Assembly: GCF_030159595.1 (NCBI RefSeq)
Contig: NZ_BSKJ01000007.1
Span: forward strand, 124,001-188,000
Reading direction: 5' to 3'
DNA: 64,000 nucleotides
Origin: Pseudomonas putida
GTDB taxonomy: Bacteria; Pseudomonadota; Gammaproteobacteria; Pseudomonadales; Pseudomonadaceae
Under the pieces are notes generated by a model, which had not been told where the DNA came from, made no database searches, and saw only the letters and a program-made list of their open reading frames with translations. The translations under genes were made by a program, and so were the position numbers. Shown here one piece after another: positions 58,801 through 64,000 of the stretch; position 1 is the stretch's first letter, and every line of letters begins with the position of its first letter.

Positions 58801-59862
58801 ATGAGCTATCAAGTCACCATCGAACCCACCGGCGAACAGATTGAAGTAGAGGAGGGGCAGACCATCCTCGAAGCCGCCTTGCGCCAAGGCGTGTGGTTGC
58901 CGTTTGCCTGTGGCCACGGCACCTGCGCCACCTGCAAGTGCCAGGTACTGGAAGGCGAGGTCGACCTCGGTGCTGCTTCGTCCTTCGCCCTGATGGACAT
59001 GGAGCGCGACGAGGGCAAGGTGCTGGCTTGTTGCGCCATCCCGCAGAGCGACCTGGTCATCGAGGCCGACATCGACGTCGACCCGGACTTCGCCGGCCTG
59101 CCGGTGCAGGACTACCACGCCGTAGTCACTCGGCTGGTCGAACTGTCACCGACCATTCGCGGCGTGCACCTGAAACTCGACCGGCCGATGGCCTTCCAGG
59201 CCGGGCAGTATGTGAACCTGCAACTGCCTGGCATTGAAGGCAGTCGCGCATTCTCACTGGCCAACCCGCCCCAGCAGGCGGACGAGGTGGAACTGCATGT
59301 GCGCCTGGTGGACGGCGGCGTGGCCACCCGGCACATTCACCAGCAGCTCAAGGTGGGCGATGCGCTGGCGCTGTCCGGCCCATACGGGCAGTTTTTCGTG
59401 CGCAGCTCACAACCGGGCGACCTGATTTTCATCGCTGGCGGCTCGGGGCTTTCCAGCCCGCAGTCGATGATTCTCGACTTGCTGGCGCGTGGCGATACCC
59501 GCCGCATCACCCTGTTCCAGGGCGCCCGGACCCGTGCCGAGCTGTACAACCGCGAACTGTTCGAAGGGCTGGCCGCCCGCCATGCCAACTTCAGCTATGT
59601 GCCAGCCCTCAGCCAGGCTGCCGAAGACGCGCAGTGGCAAGGTGCGCGCGGTTATGTGCATGACGCGGCCAGGCAGCATTTCGATGGCCGCTTCAACGGC
59701 CACAAGGCCTACCTGTGCGGCCCACCACCCATGATCGATGCGGCCATCACTTGCCTGATGCAGGGCCGACTGTTCGAACGCGACATCTTCATGGAGCGCT
59801 TCTACAGCGCCGCAGACGGTGCCTCCGAAGGCCAGCGTTCGGCCCTGTTCAAACGCATCTGA
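58801..59862 (+). CDS. dmpP: Phenol hydroxylase reductase (FAD, [2Fe-2S])
   Basis: 353 residues (DmpP 353). N-terminal plant-type ferredoxin (about 1-90) with FACGHGTCATCKCQV and the fourth cysteine in LACCAIP. An FAD domain follows with RAFSLANPP. The NAD(P)H domain has GGSGLSSPQSMI and CGPPPMIDAAI. It passes electrons from NADH through FAD and the iron-sulfur cluster to the diiron site of DmpN. ATG 58801 lies 11 bases after the dmpO stop, with GAGGAATG as ribosome site. Confidence 0.95.
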   Translation: MSYQVTIEPTGEQIEVEEGQTILEAALRQGVWLPFACGHGTCATCKCQVLEGEVDLGAASSFALMDMERDEGKVLACCAIPQSDLVIEADIDVDPDFAGLPVQDYHAVVTRLVELSPTIRGVHLKLDRPMAFQAGQYVNLQLPGIEGSRAFSLANPPQQADEVELHVRLVDGGVATRHIHQQLKVGDALALSGPYGQFFVRSSQPGDLIFIAGGSGLSSPQSMILDLLARGDTRRITLFQGARTRAELYNRELFEGLAARHANFSYVPALSQAAEDAQWQGARGYVHDAARQHFDGRFNGHKAYLCGPPPMIDAAITCLMQGRLFERDIFMERFYSAADGASEGQRSALFKRI

Positions 59863-59916
59863 ACCTTTTGGCGTCTGGCTCCCTGGCCACAGGGGGCTGG
59901 CGTGCACCCGACCGAT

Positions 59917-59927
59917 AACAACAAGAA
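59917..59927 (+). promoter_or_regulatory. Hfq/Crc-type CA motif before the outer-membrane channel gene
   Basis: AACAACAAGAA contains two overlapping matches to AANAANAA and runs straight into the ribosome site AAAGG before ATG 59939. Confidence 0.45.
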
Positions 59928-59938
59928 AGGTTGACCCG

Positions 59939-60838
59939 ATGACCCCGACCCTTGCAAACCTGCTGCGCCTTGCCGTGTGTGCCTCGTTGTTCGGCGCTGC
60001 CAACCTGTCCCATGCCACCGAGGGGGGCGGCACGTCCTACCCGCTCGGTGCCGAAAACTACATGTCTGGCGCCATGCCGCCACCTGGCTTCTACGGCCAG
60101 CTGTTCGTCAACCACTACGAAGCCGACAACCTGCGCGGCAACGACGGGCGCAAACTGCCGGTGGACTTTCGGGTGCGCGCCAACGCCCTCGTGCCGCGGC
60201 TGATCTGGGTAAGTGATTACACCGTGCTGGGTGGCAGCCTGGCGCTACATGCCATCGTGCCGCTGGTGGATGTGAAGGTCTCGCTCAATGGCCAGTCGCA
60301 GCACAACAGCGGCCTGGGCGACGTGATCTTCGGCCCGGCACTGGGCTTTCACCACAGTGACAAGTTTCACAGCATCCTGGCCTTCGACATGATTGCCCCC
60401 ACCGGCCGCTACGACAAGAACGACCTGGCCAACCCTGGGCGCAATTACTGGGTGTTCGAGCCGGTGTATGCGATGAGCTACATCGACCCGGCCGGGCTCA
60501 ACCTGGATGCCAAGGTGATGTACGACTTCAACCGGCGCAACCCGGCCACCGATTACCGCTCGGGGCAGGAGTTTCATGTGGACTATGCCGTGGGTTGGGG
60601 GCTTGGGAATGGTTGGGTGCTGGGGGTAGGGGGGTATTACTATCGGCAGACGACCGATGACCATCAGGATGGCGAGCGTATCGAAGACAACAAAGGGCGA
60701 AGCTTTGCGATTGGCCCGTCGATCAAGTACAGCGGCAAAGATGGCTGGTTCGTGACGGCGAAGTGGTCGAAGGAAACCGAAGTGCGCAACCGCGCCCAGG
60801 GTGATGCCTACTGGCTGAAGCTGACCTTGCCCTTCTAA
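59939..60838 (+). CDS. SphA/MetA-type outer-membrane protein for aromatic uptake
   Basis: 299 residues. Signal peptide (LRLAVCASLFGAANLSHA) and a beta-barrel of the phenol MetA-pathway family: EGGGTSYPLGAENYMSGAMPPPGF, FGPALGFHH, YDFNRRNPATDYRSGQEFHVDYAVGWGL equivalent, and ends LKLTLPF with terminal Phe, as outer-membrane barrels do. AAAGG 8 bases before ATG 59939. Last gene of the phenol run, 76 bases after dmpP; likely helps phenols enter the cell. Confidence 0.88.
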   Translation: MTPTLANLLRLAVCASLFGAANLSHATEGGGTSYPLGAENYMSGAMPPPGFYGQLFVNHYEADNLRGNDGRKLPVDFRVRANALVPRLIWVSDYTVLGGSLALHAIVPLVDVKVSLNGQSQHNSGLGDVIFGPALGFHHSDKFHSILAFDMIAPTGRYDKNDLANPGRNYWVFEPVYAMSYIDPAGLNLDAKVMYDFNRRNPATDYRSGQEFHVDYAVGWGLGNGWVLGVGGYYYRQTTDDHQDGERIEDNKGRSFAIGPSIKYSGKDGWFVTAKWSKETEVRNRAQGDAYWLKLTLPF

Positions 60839-60851
60839 ACTACGCGATCCC

Positions 60852-60968
60852 TGTAGGAGCGGCCTTGTGTCGCGATCGGGCTGCGGAGCAGCCCCTCGAA
60901 TTCTGCCGTACTACAGATATTGCTGGGGCTGCTCCGCAGCCCGATCGCGACACAAGGCCGCTCCTACA
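60852..60968. repeat. Inverted REP pair, 44-bp perfect arms
   Basis: 60852-60895 (TGTAGGAGCGGCCTTGTGTC... to GCAGCCCC) is the exact reverse complement of 60925-60968, with a 29-base loop. It is longer than the core REP because the GGGCTGCGGAGCAGCCC extension is included. It lies between the convergent phenol operon and pirin gene and probably acts as a bidirectional terminator and 3' end stabiliser. Confidence 0.9.
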
Positions 60969-60990
60969 AAGAGCGCATACAGCGCAGGCC

Positions 60991-61689
60991 TCAGGCCACA
61001 TCCACCAGCACGATTTCGCTGTCTTCGATGGCGGTCACCCGCAACACCTCTTCCTGCTCGATCGCCACACCATCGCGCGCCTTGGCCCGCAGCCCGTTGA
61101 CTTCCACCAGGCCCTTGGCCGGCACCAGGTAACCCCGGCGTGCGGTATCGAAGCGGTACTCGGCCGTTTCACCCGCACGCAAGGTGGCAGCCACCAAGCG
61201 TGCATCGGTGCGAATCTGCAAGCTGTCTTCATCGCCTGCGCGGCCGCTGGCCAGGGTCACGAAACCTTCGCCACGCTCGCCTTTGGGGAACGGCCGGCTA
61301 CCCCACTGCGGTGCTTCACCTGTGCGCTCCGGCACGATCCAGATCTGGAAGATGCGTGTGTCGACGTCTTCCAGGTTGTACTCGCTGTGCACGATGCCGG
61401 TACCGGCGCTCATCACCTGCACGTCACCGGCTTCGGTACGGCCCTTGTTACCCAGGCTGTCCTGGTGGCTGATCGCGCCTTCACGCACATAGGTGATGAT
61501 TTCCATGTCGCGGTGCGGGTGCGGCGGGAAGCCGCTGCCAGCCGCAATCAGGTCGTCGTTCCACACCCGCAGGTTGCCCCAGTGCATGCGCGCCGGGTCG
61601 TAGTACTCGGCAAACGAGAAATGGTGGTGGGCGTCGAGCCAGCCGTGGTTGGCGTGGCCGAGGCTTTCGAAAGGTCGCAGTTGCAGCAT
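60991..61689 (-). CDS. Pirin-family (YhhW-like) cupin protein
   Basis: 232 residues. Bicupin with metal ligands in the first cupin: FPPHPHRDMEIITYVREG (two His), HSEYN and the Glu/His set typical of pirins. Close in size to E. coli YhhW (231 aa), which has quercetin 2,3-dioxygenase activity. Other pirins act as redox-sensing cofactors. Convergent with the phenol operon; no obvious partner gene. Confidence 0.88.
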   Translation of the reverse strand: MLQLRPFESLGHANHGWLDAHHHFSFAEYYDPARMHWGNLRVWNDDLIAAGSGFPPHPHRDMEIITYVREGAISHQDSLGNKGRTEAGDVQVMSAGTGIVHSEYNLEDVDTRIFQIWIVPERTGEAPQWGSRPFPKGERGEGFVTLASGRAGDEDSLQIRTDARLVAATLRAGETAEYRFDTARRGYLVPAKGLVEVNGLRAKARDGVAIEQEEVLRVTAIEDSEIVLVDVA

Positions 61690-61909
61690 GATCGTGCTCC
61701 TTGAATCAGTGGAATGACGCCATGATGCGCTAAAGAAATATCTAAAATAAGCGTAAATATCGGCTTAAAACAATCATATTTATAGATTGATAAGCCTGCG
61801 TACAGGGATTCGCTTCATCGCCTAATCCACTGATCCGTAAGCATTCGCTGGCGATTTTTTGCCGATGCGGCGAACATGCCCGCTGATTTTGTTTTTCAAC
61901 GGAGTGACC

Positions 61910-64000
61910 GTGGCCCACGAGCAACCCCAGGCCCCCGCCGACCTTACCCCTCCTTCCCAATTGCCCTGGTTTCGCCGCCTGGCTGCCCGTCTGCTGGGAC
62001 GTGGCCTGACCCGCCTGCAGGCCCAGCATCGCGACTCCTGGTTCCTCGGCCACGCCACCGGCCAGCGCGCTGGGCATGCCGATGGCGTTCATGAAGGGTT
62101 CGAGCGCGGTCGGGTGGAGGGGTATGAGGCCGGGCGCCAAGTGCTGGTGATTCGCGATACGCGCCCCGACACTGCCGCTGTGCCTGGACAGGACGACAAC
62201 CTGTTCGACGATTGGCGCCTGCCGCTGACTGCCGAGCTGAAAAAGCGTTTCAAGGCCGATGTCGCTCAACGCCTGCCCGCCGAGGCCCAGCCCAGTGCTG
62301 CGCAATGGAAGCTGATTTTCAGTGACACGCCATCCACCTGCGTGGTGGCCGGGGCCGGGGCGGGCAAGTCCACGTCGCTGGTGCTGCGCATTTTGCTACT
62401 GCGCCATTACCTGGGCTACGAGCTGGACGCGATGACCGTGGTCACGTTTACCCGCGAGTCGCGTAAGGACTTCATCAAGCGCCTGTTGCAAGTGTTCGCC
62501 CTGTGGCAGATCAACCTGCAACCCGTGCAGGCACGCGAGCTGGTGCGCACCTTCCATTCGCGCATCCTGCCGCTGGTGCGCAGCCTGCCGGGTTTCGACC
62601 AGGTGCGCGCATTCGAGACGCTGGGTAACGAGATGCCTGCCGGGCGTGAGGCCGAGGCTGACAGCAACCCGTTCGACCTGCGCCTCAACGATGCCCAGCG
62701 TCAGCAGTTGAACCAGTGCTACAGCAGCCTGCTGGGCGAGAACCCGCGTTTTGCCGAGCTGGTAGCCCTGTTGCGCAGCGAAGCCCTGCAACTGAAACCC
62801 CTGGACCCGAACAACCCCGAGGTGCAGAAGCGCGCCCAGGTAACCCAACTGGCGGCCCAGCGCGACGAAGAACTGTGCGATGTGATCGAGGACCTGTGGT
62901 TCGCTGCTGGCGCCTGGCCGATCAAGGGCATCGAGCCTTGCCGCGAAACCGTCGATATCCGTGGCAGCCGCTTCCATGTGCATGGCCGGCTGCAAGGCCA
63001 GGGGCCTTTGGTGGTGCTGGGCTTCGACCCGGCGGAAAGCGCGCAGTACCAGCGCCCTGGCGCCAAGCTGGCCGTGCGTGCCGAGTGGGCGGTCAAGCGC
63101 ACCTTGTTACAGGCCTTCTGCGACCGGCCGTTGATCTGGCTCGACAACTACGCCATGGCCCGACGCCTGGCCGCATCGTTGGCAGGCGATGCCGTGGCCG
63201 GCCCCGGCTTCGAGTACAAGGTCAAAGGCGAACTGGCCCCGGCGCCGTTGCTGGATGCTTTCGTCAGTGCGGCCAACTTCATCGAGAACCTTGGCCTGGA
63301 CGTGAACAATGCGGTGGCGGCGATGAGCTTCCCGTCGGGCGACAGCGATGCCGTGTTCTTCGAGACACTGGCCCTGTACTGGAAAGCCCTGGAGGCGCAC
63401 CTGCTGGACCAGTCGCCACCGGTGATGAGCTACAACCGTATGTTCGCCTTGTTTGGGGAGAACAACCCGGAAAACCTGAAACTGCTGCCCGACCCGCTGC
63501 TGCGGCCACTGGCGCACCTGATGATCGACGAGTTCCAGGACGTGTCGCCGCAGATCGTCAGCTGGCTGCGCGCCAGCCTCGCCGATATTCGCCGACGCGG
63601 CCCGGCCATGCACATCGGGCGCCACGCCCAGCATTCGTCGCTGCTGTGCGTGGGGGACGACTGGCAGTCGATCTACGGCTGGCGCGGCAGTTCGCCCAAG
63701 TATTTCATGGAGTTCACCAAGGCCTTCCCGTCACCGGCCAACACGCGGGTGATGCTGGTCGACAACTACCGCTGCCAGCAGCAAGTGATCGACGCGGCCG
63801 AGCATCTGGTCAAGGGCACCCCGGCAATTGCTGGCAAGAAAGCCCGGGCCAGTGGCCCGGCAGCCGAACTCCCGGGTTCGCCAGTGAAGGTATTCGACCG
63901 TGACGAGGCCGCTCTGGGCGAAACGCTGATGGAGCACTATCAGCGGGGCGAGACAGTGATGATGCTGTACCGCAAGGGCAGCGACAGGGCCTTGATGAAC
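61910..64000 (+). CDS. UvrD/HelD-type superfamily 1 DNA helicase, 5' part only
   Basis: 697 residues visible, running off the right edge. After an N-terminal leader (about 1-125) come Walker A VVAGAGAGKSTSLV (about 145-158), motif Ia VVTFTRESRKDFI, motif II MIDEFQDVSP and motif III LCVGDDWQSIYGWRGS. The GDDWQ form is like helicase IV (HelD) rather than UvrD/Rep. The long insertion between motifs Ia and II also fits that group. Start is GTG at 61910 with GGAG upstream; GTG 61904 is also in frame. The nearest ATG is out of frame. Confidence 0.85.
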   Translation, partial: MAHEQPQAPADLTPPSQLPWFRRLAARLLGRGLTRLQAQHRDSWFLGHATGQRAGHADGVHEGFERGRVEGYEAGRQVLVIRDTRPDTAAVPGQDDNLFDDWRLPLTAELKKRFKADVAQRLPAEAQPSAAQWKLIFSDTPSTCVVAGAGAGKSTSLVLRILLLRHYLGYELDAMTVVTFTRESRKDFIKRLLQVFALWQINLQPVQARELVRTFHSRILPLVRSLPGFDQVRAFETLGNEMPAGREAEADSNPFDLRLNDAQRQQLNQCYSSLLGENPRFAELVALLRSEALQLKPLDPNNPEVQKRAQVTQLAAQRDEELCDVIEDLWFAAGAWPIKGIEPCRETVDIRGSRFHVHGRLQGQGPLVVLGFDPAESAQYQRPGAKLAVRAEWAVKRTLLQAFCDRPLIWLDNYAMARRLAASLAGDAVAGPGFEYKVKGELAPAPLLDAFVSAANFIENLGLDVNNAVAAMSFPSGDSDAVFFETLALYWKALEAHLLDQSPPVMSYNRMFALFGENNPENLKLLPDPLLRPLAHLMIDEFQDVSPQIVSWLRASLADIRRRGPAMHIGRHAQHSSLLCVGDDWQSIYGWRGSSPKYFMEFTKAFPSPANTRVMLVDNYRCQQQVIDAAEHLVKGTPAIAGKKARASGPAAELPGSPVKVFDRDEAALGETLMEHYQRGETVMMLYRKGSDRALMN

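Noticed and set aside
1..64000. tRNA, rRNA, CRISPR arrays, insertion sequences, phage genes
   Set aside because: I looked for cloverleaf ends, conserved rRNA stretches, regular spacer arrays, transposases with terminal repeats and phage structural or integrase genes, and saw none.

Overview
The window is high-GC gamma-proteobacterial chromosome of the Pseudomonas putida type. The evidence is REP-type palindromes of the putida kind, three FecI/FecR/TonB-receptor signalling triplets, a DmpR-controlled phenol hydroxylase operon, and many LysR, MocR and sigma-54 regulators. It is an accessory-metabolism stretch with no rRNA, tRNA, CRISPR array, prophage or insertion sequence that I can see.

Layout. 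1-9.0 kb: 5' part of metY (O-acetylhomoserine sulfhydrylase), a Gly/His-rich lipoprotein, an unrecognised protein, a cytosolic 5'-nucleotidase, two small membrane coiled-coil proteins, a LysR/MFS pair, a glutathione transferase, small membrane proteins and a WYL-type regulator. 9.2-12.7 kb: an orphan RelB/Phd-type antitoxin whose RelE toxin is cut to a 17-codon stub, then a MocR regulator divergent from a GabP-like permease. 13.0-17.0 kb: first FecI-FecR-receptor system, with two Fur-box-like sites. 17.1-22.2 kb: trans-aconitate methyltransferase, a DUF2784 protein, and a LysR + organophosphate-type MFS + aminophosphonate-type FAD oxidase module. 22.3-25.6 kb: a YebC paralogue and a LysR next to an aromatic amino acid decarboxylase.

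25.6-34.0 kb: a putative scavenging operon (secreted lipase, SsuD-like flavin monooxygenase, Tat-lipoprotein solute-binding protein, TonB receptor). It diverges from a receiver-less sigma-54 activator. Between them lie a -24/-12 promoter, a decayed gene in the leader, and two GAATATTC palindromes at about -175 and -190. 34.6-38.6 kb: L-tartrate dehydratase genes (ttdAB), a DctA-like carrier and a divergent LysR.

38.6-50.2 kb: two more FecI/FecR/receptor systems on the minus strand. Between them are a DJ-1/PfpI protein, the C-terminal stump of a lost TonB receptor, an isochorismatase-like hydrolase and a DUF3857/transglutaminase protein. 50.3-53.0 kb: a single protein joining an adenylation domain, a carrier domain and a membrane acyltransferase.

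53.2-60.8 kb: dmpR and divergent dmpKLMNOP plus an outer-membrane channel. The control region is complete (paired activator sites, IHF-like site, sigma-54 promoter), and Hfq/Crc-type A-rich motifs precede several genes. No catechol ring-cleavage genes follow, so catechol must be handled elsewhere in the genome. 60.9-64 kb: a REP inverted repeat, a pirin, and the start of a UvrD/HelD-type helicase that runs off the window.
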